Positions 24,349 through 32,935 of a stretch of DNA of 47,669 nucleotides are shown here, in pieces. The position numbers and the translations under genes were made by a program. Location: the NCBI RefSeq assembly GCF_001428405.1, contig NZ_LMSL01000011.1:1-47669 (forward strand), in the 5' to 3' direction. Under the pieces are notes generated by a model. It made no database searches. It worked only from the letters and a program-made list of their open reading frames with translations, and was not told the DNA's origin. Positions within the stretch are counted from its first letter, which is position 1; every line of letters starts with the position of its first letter. This DNA comes from Frateuria sp. Soil773 (GTDB lineage Bacteria > Pseudomonadota > Gammaproteobacteria > Xanthomonadales > Rhodanobacteraceae).

Positions 24349-26475
24349 TCAGGGTGCGGCCGCGTCCAGTCCCAGCTCGTGCGCGAAGAAGGTGAGCGTG
24401 ATCGCGGCGTCGCTCACGCGCTGGCTGAACGGGGCGCCGATGCCGTGGCCGGCGTCCATCCGGGTCAGCAGCAGCACGGGCTGGCCGGAGGTGGTGGCGT
24501 TCTGCAGGGCGGCGGCGAACTTGCGCGACTGCCACGGCGACACGCGCGAGTCGTTGACGCCGGTGGTCAGCAGCACGGCCGGGTACGCGGTCTTCGGCTT
24601 CACGTTCTGCAGCGGCGAGTAGATCAGCGTGGCCTGCAACTGGGCCGGGTCGGCGATGGTGCCGTACTCGTTGACGTTGTACTTGCCGTTGGCCGACTCG
24701 GTCTCGTGCCGCAGCATGTCGTAGATGCCGACCTTGGCGACCACCGCGCGGTAGTCCTCCGGGTGCTGCACCAGCGAGGCGCCCATCAGCAGGCCACCGT
24801 TGCTGCCGCCGAGGATGCCGAGTCTGGCGGGGCGGGTCCAATGGGTGTCGAACAGCGCGTGCGCGGCGGCGCGGAAATCGTTGAACACGTTCTGCTTGAG
24901 CAGCTTCTGGCCCTGCGCGTGCCATTCCTGGCCGAACTCGTTGCCGCCGCGCAGGCTGGCGAAGGCGAGCACGCCGCCGCGCTCCAGCCAGGCCAGGTTG
25001 GCGCCGATGAAGCTGGGCGCCAGCGGGAGGTCGAAGCCGCCGTAGCCGTACAGGATGGTCGGGTGGTTGCCGTCCGGGCGGGTGCCGTCGCGCATCAGCA
25101 GGGTGACCGGGATGCGCGTGCCGTCCTTGGAGGTGCCCTCGATGCGGCGCACGCTGATCTTGTCGTAGTCGGCCGGCGGCTTGACCTCGAACACCGTGCG
25201 CACGGCGCCGCTGTCGCCGTCGTATTCCACCCAGCGGGTGGGCGTGGTCCAGCCGTGGTAGCTGACCAGCGCCTTGGCCTGGCCGGATTCGGAGGCGATG
25301 CTGCCGATCGCGATGCCGCGCGGCGGCAGCGGCAGCCGGCGCACCAGCGCCGCCTTGGCGTCGTACTGCTCGGCCCACCAGTCGGGGCCGCTGCTGCGCA
25401 CCACGATGAAACCGTCGCCCAGCGGCGCGACCTGCTGGATCGCGCCGGCGCGCTCGGCCAGCAGCGGCGTGCTGCGACCGTTCGCATCGATCGCCACGAG
25501 GCGGCCGCGTGGCGCGTCTTCGAACACCGCCACCACCAGCCGCTGGCCGACCCAGGCGGCGGTGCGCGCGTTGGCGTCGCGGCCCAGCACGCGGCGGTAG
25601 CGGCCGTTGCGCTCGCGCACGAACACCTCGGCGGCGTCGCCGTCGCCGACGTGGGCGAGGATCGCGCTGCGCGCGCTGGCCGGCGCGTTCACCAGCACGT
25701 ACTCGGCCACCGGCGAGTAGCCCTTGCCGAAGACCGTGGCGTCCTTGTCGGCCGGTTCGCCCACGACGTGGTGCACCAGCGTGGCGTCGAACGGCCGGAA
25801 CGGCTGGCCGTCCGCGGGCGGCGCGAAGCGCACGTAGCCGAAGCCCTTTTCGTCGGCATCCCAGGCCACGCCCTGTGCCGAGGTGCCGCCGCCCGCCCAC
25901 GGCAGGCGGTCGTCGAGCGTGGCGCCGCTGAGCACGTCCAGCACGTGCAGGGTGGTCAGCTCGCTGCCGCCCTCGGCGGTGCCGTAGACGAGGTAGCGGC
26001 CGCTGGGCGAGGGCCAGTAGCCGGTGATCGCGCCCCCGGCGTCGCCCTGGTTGAGGTCGACCACCGGCTTCGCCTTGCCGTCCGGCCAGGCCTGCGCCAT
26101 CAGCACCGGCTGCGCCTGCGGCGGCGTGTATTGCATGTAGAACAGCATGCCGCCGGCGAGCAGCGGGCCGGAGCGGGTGGGCGTGCCGATCGCCAGTTGC
26201 TGCACGCGCGCGTTCAGCGCCTTGCCTTCGGGCATCGCGGCCAGCACCGCCTCGGTGTAGCGGTTCTGCGCGGCGATCCATGCCTGCACCGCCGGGTCGT
26301 CGGGGTTCTCCAGCCAGCGGTACGGGTCGTTCACCACGATGCCCTGCAGCGTGTCGCTGGCCGGATGCTGCGGCGTGGGCGGCGGCGCGGCCGGCGCCGC
26401 GTCGTCGGCGATGGCATGGATGGCGAAGCCGGCGCAGAGCGCGGCGGCGAGCAGGCGTCGGGTGATCGGAAGCAT
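24349..26475 (-). CDS. Prolyl oligopeptidase family serine peptidase (S9A)
   Basis: A 708-residue exported prolyl endopeptidase. Signal peptide 1-23 (ending AIHAIADD), N-terminal segment YRWLENPDDPAVQAWI (52-67) typical of S9A, then a seven-bladed propeller (about 90-440), and the C-terminal alpha/beta hydrolase domain. The catalytic triad is Ser558 (GGSNGG), Asp642 (GVNDSRV) and His677 (DAGHG), close to the positions of the porcine enzyme. It cleaves short peptides after proline, probably in the periplasm. ATG 26475 is supported by the signal peptide. It is divergent from the S9B gene with 156 bp between, suggesting joint roles in peptide use. Confidence 0.95.
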   Translation of the reverse strand: MLPITRRLLAAALCAGFAIHAIADDAAPAAPPPTPQHPASDTLQGIVVNDPYRWLENPDDPAVQAWIAAQNRYTEAVLAAMPEGKALNARVQQLAIGTPTRSGPLLAGGMLFYMQYTPPQAQPVLMAQAWPDGKAKPVVDLNQGDAGGAITGYWPSPSGRYLVYGTAEGGSELTTLHVLDVLSGATLDDRLPWAGGGTSAQGVAWDADEKGFGYVRFAPPADGQPFRPFDATLVHHVVGEPADKDATVFGKGYSPVAEYVLVNAPASARSAILAHVGDGDAAEVFVRERNGRYRRVLGRDANARTAAWVGQRLVVAVFEDAPRGRLVAIDANGRSTPLLAERAGAIQQVAPLGDGFIVVRSSGPDWWAEQYDAKAALVRRLPLPPRGIAIGSIASESGQAKALVSYHGWTTPTRWVEYDGDSGAVRTVFEVKPPADYDKISVRRIEGTSKDGTRIPVTLLMRDGTRPDGNHPTILYGYGGFDLPLAPSFIGANLAWLERGGVLAFASLRGGNEFGQEWHAQGQKLLKQNVFNDFRAAAHALFDTHWTRPARLGILGGSNGGLLMGASLVQHPEDYRAVVAKVGIYDMLRHETESANGKYNVNEYGTIADPAQLQATLIYSPLQNVKPKTAYPAVLLTTGVNDSRVSPWQSRKFAAALQNATTSGQPVLLLTRMDAGHGIGAPFSQRVSDAAITLTFFAHELGLDAAAP

Positions 26476-26631
26476 GGACGTCTCGGGCAGCGGTACGGAA
26501 GCGCCACGCGGCGGGCCGCAGGGCGATCCCCGAGGGTAGCCGGCCGCGCCGCGGAGTGGAACCGGACCGGTGGCGGTTGCGGCGCGGCCGCGCTTCGCTA
26601 TGCTCGGGCGCTTTCGACTGCGGAGCGTCCC

Positions 26632-29073
26632 ATGCGCCGAATGTTCCTGGCCGGCCTCGCCGCCTTCACCGTGCTGCCCGCGGCGGCGGCCATGCCCGCC
26701 GGTACCGGCCTCGACCTGGAAACGGTCATGGCCAATCCCGACTGGATCGGCCAGGCGGTGGAGTCGCCGTACTGGAGCGTCGACGGCCGCAACCTGTACT
26801 ACTCGGTGAAGCGCGACGGCAGCAAGGTGCGCGACCTGTACCGCGTCGACCCGGCCAGCGGCCAGGGCGCGAAGCTCGATCCGGCCGCGGTCGCGCAGGC
26901 CGACGGCCCGGCGGTGTTCGACCGCGCGCACCGGCACGCGGCGTTCGTGCGCCACGGCGACGTGTTCGTGCGCGACCTGTCCAGCGGCCGCACCGTGCAG
27001 GTGACCCGCACCGCGGTGGAGGAGTCCGCGCCGCGCTTCTCCGCCGACGGCCGCGCCTTGCAATACCGCGCCGGCAACGACTGGTTCCGCTACGACCTCG
27101 CCAGCGGGGCCGGCGGCGCCGTCGCGGAGCTGAAGTTCGCCGACGATCCGCAGGCGAAGAAATCCGATGCCCTGCGCGACGACCAGTTGCGCCTGTTCGG
27201 CACGCTGCGCCAGATCGAGGCGGACAAGGCCGCCCGGCGCAGCAACGACGAGGCGCTGGCCGCCGCCGATCCGGGTCGCGCGCCGCGGCCGTTCTGGCTG
27301 GGCGACAAGATCAGCCTGGTCGGCAGCGAGCTGTCGCCGGACGGCCGCTGGCTGCTGCTGGTGACCCAGCCGAAGGACGCCGAGCCGGGCAAGGCGCCCC
27401 AGCTCACCCACTACGTCACCGACTCCGGCTATGCCGAGCAGGAGGAGACGCGCGTCTACGTCGGCCGCAACGATCCGGCGCCGCAGTCGCTGCTGCTGCT
27501 CGACCTGGCCGCGCACGCGAGCTACCCGCTGGCCACCGACAGCCTGCCCGGGATCAAGGACGACCCGCTCGCGGCGATCCGCGCGAAGACCGTCGCGGCG
27601 CTGGAGAAGGCCGGCAAGAACGACCGCGCCAAGGCGCTGAAGGCGCCGGACGTGCGCGCCGTGCGCATCGTGTCGGACGCCGACGACGGCGGTGGCGGCG
27701 GCATCGTGTGGAGCGACGACGGCGGCAACGTCGCCATCCAGTTGCGCGCGATCGACAACAAGGACCGCTGGATCGCCAGCGTCGATTTCGCCAGGCACGC
27801 GCTGGTCAACCAGCACCGCCTGCACGACGACGCCTGGATCAACTGGAACTTCAACGATTTCGGCTGGCTCGGCGACAACCGCACGCTGTGGTATCTCAGC
27901 GAGGAAACCGGCTACTCGCAGCTCTACCGCAAGCCGCTCGGCGGCAAGGCGCAGGCGCTGACCAGCGGCAGGTTCGAGGTCAGCCATCCGGTGCTGAGCG
28001 AGGACGGCCAGTGGTTCTACCTGCGCGCCAACCGGGTCGCGCCGTACAGCTACGACGTCTACCGCGTGCCCAGCGGCGGCGGCGAGCTGGCCCGCGTCAC
28101 GCAGTACCAGGGCATGGACGACTTCGCGCTGTCGCCGGACGGCAGCCGGCTCGCGGTGCTGCATTCCTCGCCCTACGTGCTGCCGCAGTTGGCGGTGCAG
28201 CCGGCCGCGGGCGGCACGCCGCGTGAGCTGACCGACACCATGAAGCCCGCGTTCGCCGCGCGCGACTGGATCGCGCCGAAGCTGGTCGAGGTGAAGTCCA
28301 GCCACGGCGCCGGCACGATCTGGGCGAAGTACTACGGCCCGGCCGGCGAAGCCGATGCGCCGGCCTCGCGCCCGGCGGTGATCTTCGTGCACGGCGCCGG
28401 CTACCTGCAGAACGTCACGCTGTCGTGGTCCAACTACTTCCGCGAGCAGATGTTCCACAACCTGCTGGTGCAGCAGGGCTACGTGGTGCTCGACATGGAC
28501 TATCGCGCCTCCGAGGGCTACGGCCGCGGCTGGCGCACCGCGATCTACCGCCGCATGGGCCACCCGGAGCTGGAGGACCTGCTCGACGGCAAGGCCTGGC
28601 TGGTGAAGAACCACGGCGTCGATCCGAAGCGGGTGGGCATCTACGGGGGCAGCTACGGCGGCTTCATGACCGAGATGGCGCTGCTGCGCGCGCCGGGCGA
28701 GTTCGCCGCCGGTTCCGCGCTGCGCCCGGTGAGCGACTGGACGCTGTACAACCACGAGTACACCGCCAACATCCTCAACGACCCGCAGCTCGATCCGGAC
28801 GCCTATGCGGCCAGCTCGCCGATCGAGTACGCCGACCAGTTGCGCGACCCGCTGCTGATCCAGCACGGCCTGATCGACGACAACGTGCTGGCGCAGGACT
28901 CGATCCGGCTGTACCAGCGCTTCATCGAGCTGCACAAGAAGAACTTCTGGATCTCGCTGTACCCGATGGAGCGCCACGGCTTCGTGCATCCCGACTCGTG
29001 GCACGACGAGTACCGCCGCATCGACGAGCTGTTCGAAACCTATGTGAAGCCGGTGAGGACGGGCGCGCCGTAA
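26632..29073 (+). CDS. Dipeptidyl peptidase IV-type serine peptidase (S9B)
   Basis: An 813-residue exported exopeptidase. Signal peptide 1-21 (ends PAAAAMPA). The beta-propeller domain (about 30-530) includes repeated SPDGRWL / SADGRAL blade motifs and a Glu-containing EETGYSQLY stretch. The hydrolase domain has Ser674 (GGSYGG), Asp749 (LIDDNV) and His782 (ERHGF). It should remove X-Pro or X-Ala dipeptides from peptides in the periplasm. ATG 26632 has GGAG 6-7 bases upstream. Its TAA stop codon (29071-29073) is the first three bases of a MITE-like unit, so insertion may have changed the 3' end. Length is somewhat above the usual 740-780. Confidence 0.94.
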   Translation: MRRMFLAGLAAFTVLPAAAAMPAGTGLDLETVMANPDWIGQAVESPYWSVDGRNLYYSVKRDGSKVRDLYRVDPASGQGAKLDPAAVAQADGPAVFDRAHRHAAFVRHGDVFVRDLSSGRTVQVTRTAVEESAPRFSADGRALQYRAGNDWFRYDLASGAGGAVAELKFADDPQAKKSDALRDDQLRLFGTLRQIEADKAARRSNDEALAAADPGRAPRPFWLGDKISLVGSELSPDGRWLLLVTQPKDAEPGKAPQLTHYVTDSGYAEQEETRVYVGRNDPAPQSLLLLDLAAHASYPLATDSLPGIKDDPLAAIRAKTVAALEKAGKNDRAKALKAPDVRAVRIVSDADDGGGGGIVWSDDGGNVAIQLRAIDNKDRWIASVDFARHALVNQHRLHDDAWINWNFNDFGWLGDNRTLWYLSEETGYSQLYRKPLGGKAQALTSGRFEVSHPVLSEDGQWFYLRANRVAPYSYDVYRVPSGGGELARVTQYQGMDDFALSPDGSRLAVLHSSPYVLPQLAVQPAAGGTPRELTDTMKPAFAARDWIAPKLVEVKSSHGAGTIWAKYYGPAGEADAPASRPAVIFVHGAGYLQNVTLSWSNYFREQMFHNLLVQQGYVVLDMDYRASEGYGRGWRTAIYRRMGHPELEDLLDGKAWLVKNHGVDPKRVGIYGGSYGGFMTEMALLRAPGEFAAGSALRPVSDWTLYNHEYTANILNDPQLDPDAYAASSPIEYADQLRDPLLIQHGLIDDNVLAQDSIRLYQRFIELHKKNFWISLYPMERHGFVHPDSWHDEYRRIDELFETYVKPVRTGAP

Positions 29074-29251
29074 GAGCCCCTTCAAGATTCCCGGGCACCT
29101 CCGATTGCAACGTCATCCCGGCGAAAGCCGGGATCCAGCGCCTCTGCTTTTTTGAGGCATCAAGTCGCTGGATTCCCGCTTTCGCGGGAATGACGGGCTT
29201 GCGTGCGACTCGGGATCCCCGATTCGGCGGATGGGTTGGAACGGGCTTAAA
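29071..29251. repeat. MITE-like repeat unit with matching terminal repeats
   Basis: The left end TAAGAGCCCCTTCAA (29071-29085) is matched by TAAGCCCGTTCCAA, the reverse complement of the right end (29236-29250). The core at 29110-29195 has CGTCATCCCGGCGAAAGCCG with GGATCCAG and CTGGATTCCCGCTTTCGCGG with GAATGACG. It supplies the stop codon of the S9B gene. Most of the gene-free stretch 29074-29492 is this unit plus the next copy. Confidence 0.65.
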
Positions 29252-29338
29252 GTTCCGAGCCGGCAACGCCCTGCCGGCCATCGCTGATGACTCAATCCGC
29301 CGTCGCCTTCAAAATCCCCAAGCATCTCTCATCGAAGC

Positions 29339-29446
29339 GCCATCCCTGCGAAAGCAGGGATCCAGTGCCTCTGCTTTTTTGAAGCACCCAGTCGCTGGAT
29401 TCCTGCTTGACCAGCCCTGCGGCTGTTGAAAGCCGCAGGAATGACG
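29339..29446. repeat. Second repeat copy with an enlarged right hairpin
   Basis: The left hairpin is CATCCCTGCGAAAGCAGGGA with TCCAG. In the right hairpin the usual TTTC loop between TTCCTGC and GCAGGAA is replaced by 28 bases that contain a second hairpin, CCTGCGGCT/AGCCGCAGG. The spacer CCTCTGCTTTTTTGA matches the adjoining unit at 29071-29251. Confidence 0.65.
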
Positions 29447-29492
29447 GGCCTGCAACATCGAGCCGGGCGCATTGACCGGGAGTTGCCAAGGA

Positions 29493-29975
29493 ATGAACGG
29501 ACGTCATGGATGGACGCTGGCCCTTGCCAGCCCGGCGTTGATGCCGGCCGCGCGGGCGGGTGGCATCTACAAATGCGTGGTGAAGGACGCGACGGTCTAC
29601 CAGGACCAGCCATGCCCGGGCGGCAAGCCCGACGCGGGCCGCCTGACCGGTGCCGGCTGCGGGACGGCGGGAATGGCCGCGGTGCCGGGCGATCCGCGCG
29701 GCCTGCTCGACGGCCTGCGCAGGCTGTCCGAGCAGTACCGCACGCTGCAGGCGCAGCAGGATCGGGAGTTGGCGCAGCTCCGGCTGCGTTTCGCCGGCCA
29801 ACCGGATTCGCCGGCGCAGCGCAGCGGGGTCGAACGCTTCAGGCAGGGCTGGCAAGAACGCTTCGCCGAGAACGACCGGCAGGAGCGGGCCATGCGCGAT
29901 CGCCTGAGGACGCTGTGCCCGGGCGGCGCTTCCAGCGGCGGCGGGCATTACCGGTGCGACTCGGGCGACAGGTAG
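29493..29975 (+). CDS. Exported DUF4124-domain protein
   Basis: A 160-residue protein. The signal peptide (about 1-22, ending PAARAGG) is followed by the DUF4124 motif IYKCVVKDATVYQDQPCPGG (24-43) with its Cys pair. A charged helical region (about 75-140, LRRLSEQYRTLQAQQDRELAQ and RFRQGWQERFAENDRQERAM) may form a coiled coil. A CPGG segment with another Cys is near the C-terminus. DUF4124 proteins are small periplasmic proteins of unknown function in Proteobacteria. I use ATG 29493; a TTG seven codons upstream is an alternative. It stands alone between repeat units and a convergent regulator gene. Confidence 0.75.
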   Translation: MNGRHGWTLALASPALMPAARAGGIYKCVVKDATVYQDQPCPGGKPDAGRLTGAGCGTAGMAAVPGDPRGLLDGLRRLSEQYRTLQAQQDRELAQLRLRFAGQPDSPAQRSGVERFRQGWQERFAENDRQERAMRDRLRTLCPGGASSGGGHYRCDSGDR

Positions 29976-30004
29976 CCTGCCGCGCGGGGTCGGTGCCGTG
30001 GATT

Positions 30005-30862
30005 TCAGGCGGACGTCGTCTGCCGCGACGACGCCAGCTTCGCCGCCATCCGCGAGAAGCTTTCCGCGGTCTCGGCGTTCGCCGGCACGAACAGGAACGC
30101 CGTGGCGCCTTCGCAGTGGCCCTGGCGGATCGGCAGGCGCATCGAGTGGACGAGCAGGTCGCCGAATTCGGGATGGAAGATCGGCGCGGTGACGCCGGTG
30201 AGCGGCGCGGTATGCCGGCGCTGCCACAGTTCGACGAAGGCCGGGCTGGCCGCGCCGAGCGCCTCGATCAGCCGGTCGAAGCGCGGCTCCTCCGGATGCG
30301 CCGCATGGTTCATGCGGAAGATCCCCAGCAGGTTCAGCGCGCCCTCCTCGAAATCCGGGTACAGCCGCTGCCGCGCCGGGTTCAAGAAGGCGTTCCACAG
30401 GTGGTTGCGGGCGAACGGTCCGGTGCCGGCATCGAAGTCGTACAGGCGGTCCGCCATGCGGTTGTAGGCGAGCACGTCGAAGACCGGATCGAGCACGAAC
30501 GCCGGCGCCTGGTAGAGGTCGAGCATGCCCTGCGTCTGCATCGGCAGCTCGAAGCCGGCCACCGGCACCTCCGGCCGCGGCAGGCCGGCCAGCGAGAACA
30601 GGTAGGCCTCGTCGGTGGGCGTGAGCGACAGCGCGCCGGCGATGCGTGCCAGCGCCGCGGCCGACACGTTGATCGCGCGCCCCTGTTCGAGCCAGGTGTA
30701 CCAGGTGACGCCGACGTCGGCGAGGCGGGCGACTTCCTCGCGGCGCAGGCCGGGGGTGAGACGGCGGATGCCGCGCGGCAGCCCGGCGGCCTCGGGGCTG
30801 AGCGCCGCGCGCCGCGCGCGCAGGAAGGCCTTCAACTCGGAGCGTTGCTGGGAGTTCGTCAT
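30005..30862 (-). CDS. XRE-family regulator with MmyB ligand-binding domain
   Basis: A 285-residue regulator. The N-terminal XRE HTH (about 10-85) reads FLRARRAALSPEAAG, RRLTPGLRREEVARLADVG, and VTWYTWLEQGR. The C-terminal MmyB-like PAS domain (about 110-275) has AFVLDPVFDVLAYNRMADRL and NHLWNAFLNPARQRLYPDF. Family members are widespread in actinobacteria and proteobacteria; related domains bind fatty acids (known for the MltR/MmyB type). They usually repress a neighbouring oxidoreductase gene, but none is divergent here. A 10-bp dyad sits 34 bp upstream of the start and may be its own operator. Confidence 0.9.
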   Translation of the reverse strand: MTNSQQRSELKAFLRARRAALSPEAAGLPRGIRRLTPGLRREEVARLADVGVTWYTWLEQGRAINVSAAALARIAGALSLTPTDEAYLFSLAGLPRPEVPVAGFELPMQTQGMLDLYQAPAFVLDPVFDVLAYNRMADRLYDFDAGTGPFARNHLWNAFLNPARQRLYPDFEEGALNLLGIFRMNHAAHPEEPRFDRLIEALGAASPAFVELWQRRHTAPLTGVTAPIFHPEFGDLLVHSMRLPIRQGHCEGATAFLFVPANAETAESFSRMAAKLASSRQTTSA

Positions 30863-30895
30863 GGCGACCGGCGTGGTAGTGGGGGTACCAGCAGT

Positions 30896-30945
30896 GGGGA
30901 CTGCCTATCCATGCTAGCCGTTGTGATCTAGTGTCGGCAGTCCCC
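30896..30945. promoter_or_regulatory. Inverted repeat upstream of the XRE/MmyB gene
   Basis: GGGGACTGCC at 30896-30905 and GGCAGTCCCC at 30936-30945 are perfect inverted copies 30 bases apart, with an extra AGTGGGG-type half-site at 30878-30884. The layout fits an operator where a dimeric XRE regulator controls its own promoter. Confidence 0.5.
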
Positions 30946-31093
30946 AAGCTCAAGATCGCGTGCAATGCGCGGTCGATTCCGTCGGCAGGACCAGCCCGTC
31001 AACGCAGAACGGAGCCTCGCTCCGCCGCCCGGCACTTCGCGCCGCGGGTACACCCGACGTTCCCCAGCAGCACACCCCGGACAGGAGATCGAT

Positions 31094-31372
31094 ATGCCGT
31101 CGCTACCCTCCAACCCAGCCGCGGGCTCGGATGCCCTCACCGAGTTCGTGGTGCACGCCCAGCTCATGCTCGATCCGGCCACGCCCGAGCCGATGCGGCG
31201 CCAGGCCGAGCCGCGCCTGCTGTCGCTGCTGCCGACGCTGCAGGCGCTGGGCGTGTTCGAGCTGTTCGCGATCCGCGATCCCGCCCTGCAGGCGCTGGTG
31301 CGGGACGAACTCGCGACGGCGCTGGCGCCCCGCGGCTGCCCCGGCGCGGCCGTCGCGCAGGTGGAGTCCTGA
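31094..31372 (+). CDS. Small protein of unknown family, paralogue A
   Basis: A 92-residue protein that I cannot assign. AGGAG 8 bases upstream of ATG 31094 is a strong ribosome site. The core (residues 12-77) is mostly helical: EFVVHAQLMLDP, TPEPMRRQAEPRLLSLLP, TLQALGVFELFAIRDPALQ, LVRDELA. It is about 38 of 65 residues identical, without gaps, to the protein at 32627-32893, including the block PRLL-x2-LP-x-L-x-ALGVFELF. No signal peptide or membrane segment. Downstream is a hairpin and then the convergent AraC gene. The short helical form and tandem placement suggest a small adaptor or regulator, which is speculation. Confidence 0.72.
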   Translation: MPSLPSNPAAGSDALTEFVVHAQLMLDPATPEPMRRQAEPRLLSLLPTLQALGVFELFAIRDPALQALVRDELATALAPRGCPGAAVAQVES

Positions 31373-31519
31373 GGATCGCCCCGCGTTCCGGACCCGTGCC
31401 ATCGCCCGCGGCGGTGGCCGGGTCCGCGGGCCGTCGTCCGCTCGCGGATGGACGTCCATTCCGTGCGAACCGAAGCCGCCGCGGCGCTTTCCCGCATGGG
31501 CGAGCCCCCGCCGCGGCAG

Positions 31520-31547
31520 GCCGGGAAAGCGTGGACCGTTTCCCGGC
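31520..31547. terminator. Hairpin between paralogue A and the AraC gene
   Basis: GCCGGGAAA/TTTCCCGGC, a perfect 9-bp stem with a 10-base loop, between convergent genes. It could stop transcription in either direction, although no long T-run follows. Confidence 0.5.
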
Positions 31548-31563
31548 ACGGATGGGGTGCCGC

Positions 31564-32379
31564 TCAGGTGGCGGCCGGCTTCAGCGCGAAATAGCGTCCG
31601 GGCGATTGGCCGAAGCAGCGCCGGAACATCGCCACGAAGGCGCTGACGCTGGCATAGCCGAGCGCATCGGCGACGCTGGCGACCGCCTGGCCCTCGGCCA
31701 GCAGCTCCAGCGCGCGGCTCAACCGCGCCTGCTGGCGCCATTGCGCGAAGCTCAGCGCGGTCTCGGCGCGGAACAGTCGGCTCAGGCTGCGCGCGGACAG
31801 GCCGGCCCAGGTCGCCCAGTCGTCGAGGCTGCGGTTGTCCTGCGGCTGCTCCAGCACCGCCTGGGCGATCCGCATCAGGCGGCGGTCGAGCGGCATCGGC
31901 AGGTGCAGGGGTTCGTGCGGGGCGCGGCGTATCTCGTCCAGCAGCACCGCCATCACCCGCTCCTGCTCGTCGTCCAGTTCGTCGTGCCAGGCCCACCAGC
32001 TGGCGCGGCGCACCAGCGCGCGCATCAGCTCGTTGATGCCGATCACGCACGGGTGCTCGGGCAGGCCATGGTCGATGGACGGGGTGATGAAGACGCCCCA
32101 GCCGCTCATATCGCCGCTGATGCTGACCGTGTGCAGCTCGCCCGGCGGCATCCAGCCGGCGCGGTGCGGCGGCAGCAGCCACGAGCCGTGTTCCGTATGC
32201 ACGTGGACCAGCCCGCTCTCGATGCAGAAGAACTGCCCGCGCAGGTGGCGGTGCCAGTCGTAGGCCTGCGTGCCCTCGCCGTACTCGCTGGTGGCCTCGA
32301 CCTCGAGCCAGTAGGCGATCAACGCGGGGCCGTCGGCGCGTTCGATCAGCGCGTGGACCTGCTGCTTGGCCGTGTTCAT
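31564..32379 (-). CDS. AraC-family transcriptional regulator (cupin sensor)
   Basis: A 271-residue regulator with an N-terminal cupin-type sensor (about 25-100: YDWHRHLRGQFFCIESGLVHV and GWMPPGELHTV) and a C-terminal AraC double HTH (about 165-265: SLDDWATWAGLSARSLSRLFR and SVADALGYASVSAFVAMFRRCFG). The WHxHxxxQ pattern is typical of NimR/YdeC-like AraC proteins that control an adjacent efflux gene. ATG 32379 is preceded by an unusually AT-rich stretch (32381-32430) with two CGATA sites 21 bp apart, the spacing of many AraC-type half-sites. It is divergent from small-protein paralogue B and convergent with paralogue A. Confidence 0.9.
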   Translation of the reverse strand: MNTAKQQVHALIERADGPALIAYWLEVEATSEYGEGTQAYDWHRHLRGQFFCIESGLVHVHTEHGSWLLPPHRAGWMPPGELHTVSISGDMSGWGVFITPSIDHGLPEHPCVIGINELMRALVRRASWWAWHDELDDEQERVMAVLLDEIRRAPHEPLHLPMPLDRRLMRIAQAVLEQPQDNRSLDDWATWAGLSARSLSRLFRAETALSFAQWRQQARLSRALELLAEGQAVASVADALGYASVSAFVAMFRRCFGQSPGRYFALKPAAT

Positions 32380-32626
32380 GGCTGTTTCTCGATATTTTTT
32401 GACTAAATAACGATAACAAACTCATTTCGTCCCTGCCTATGCTCTAAGGCACCCGGCCAGGACATGGCACGGGCATCGCCGCCGCTGCCGCCGCCCGCGG
32501 CCCACCAGACGTCCCCCGTTGCCAGCCGGAGCCGCATGGGCGGCCCCGGCGCGGTCGGTCGGCCGGGATCGCCCGCCGCGGTCACGCGGGGGCCGCCCGG
32601 CGCGTCCTTTCCAGGAGTGAGCCGAG

Positions 32627-32893
32627 ATGTTTCAACCGAACCCGGAATACCCCATGTCCGCGATCAAGCCGTTGCCGATGAAGTCCAAGGCGTCCGCCTC
32701 GCCGCTGGAGACCTTCGTGGCCTGCGCCCACCAGATGCTCGACCCGATGACCCCCGAAGCGGTGCGCCGCGCCACCGAGCCGCGCCTGCTGGCGCAGTTG
32801 CCGGCCCTGCGCGCGCTGGGCGTGTTCGAGCTGTTCGAGCTGCGCGACCCGGCGATGCGCGCCTGGCTGGCCGACGAGCTGGCTGCGCATTGA
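32627..32893 (+). CDS. Small protein of unknown family, paralogue B
   Basis: An 88-residue protein with AGGAG 9 bases before ATG 32627. Its core (LETFVACAHQMLDPMTPEAV and onwards) aligns without gaps to paralogue A at 31094-31372, sharing MLDP, TPE, EPRLL, ALGVFELF, RDPA and DELA. No signal peptide or membrane helix. It is divergent from the AraC gene and stands 84 bp upstream of the marR efflux operon, from which it is separated by the MarR-type operator. The N-terminal 25 residues differ from paralogue A and are basic. Function unknown; control by the AraC protein is a reasonable guess. Confidence 0.72.
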   Translation: MFQPNPEYPMSAIKPLPMKSKASASPLETFVACAHQMLDPMTPEAVRRATEPRLLAQLPALRALGVFELFELRDPAMRAWLADELAAH

Positions 32894-32904
32894 TACGCGG
32901 TGAT

Positions 32905-32918
32905 TTTGCCGGGGCAAA
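32905..32918. promoter_or_regulatory. TTTGCC dyad upstream of marR
   Basis: TTTGCCGGGGCAAA has arms TTTGCC/GGCAAA with a 2-base centre. It shares the TTGCC half-site with the larger dyad at 32936-32962 and may be a second binding site for the same regulator. Confidence 0.45.
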
Positions 32919-32935
32919 TGCTGCACAACATATAT

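Noticed and set aside
24313-26631. Upstream extension of the S9B peptidase frame
   Set aside because: It is antisense to the S9A gene; the signal peptide and ribosome site set the start at 26632.
26476-29085. Upstream extension of the S9A peptidase frame
   Set aside because: It is antisense to the S9B gene; the signal peptide at 26475 marks the start.
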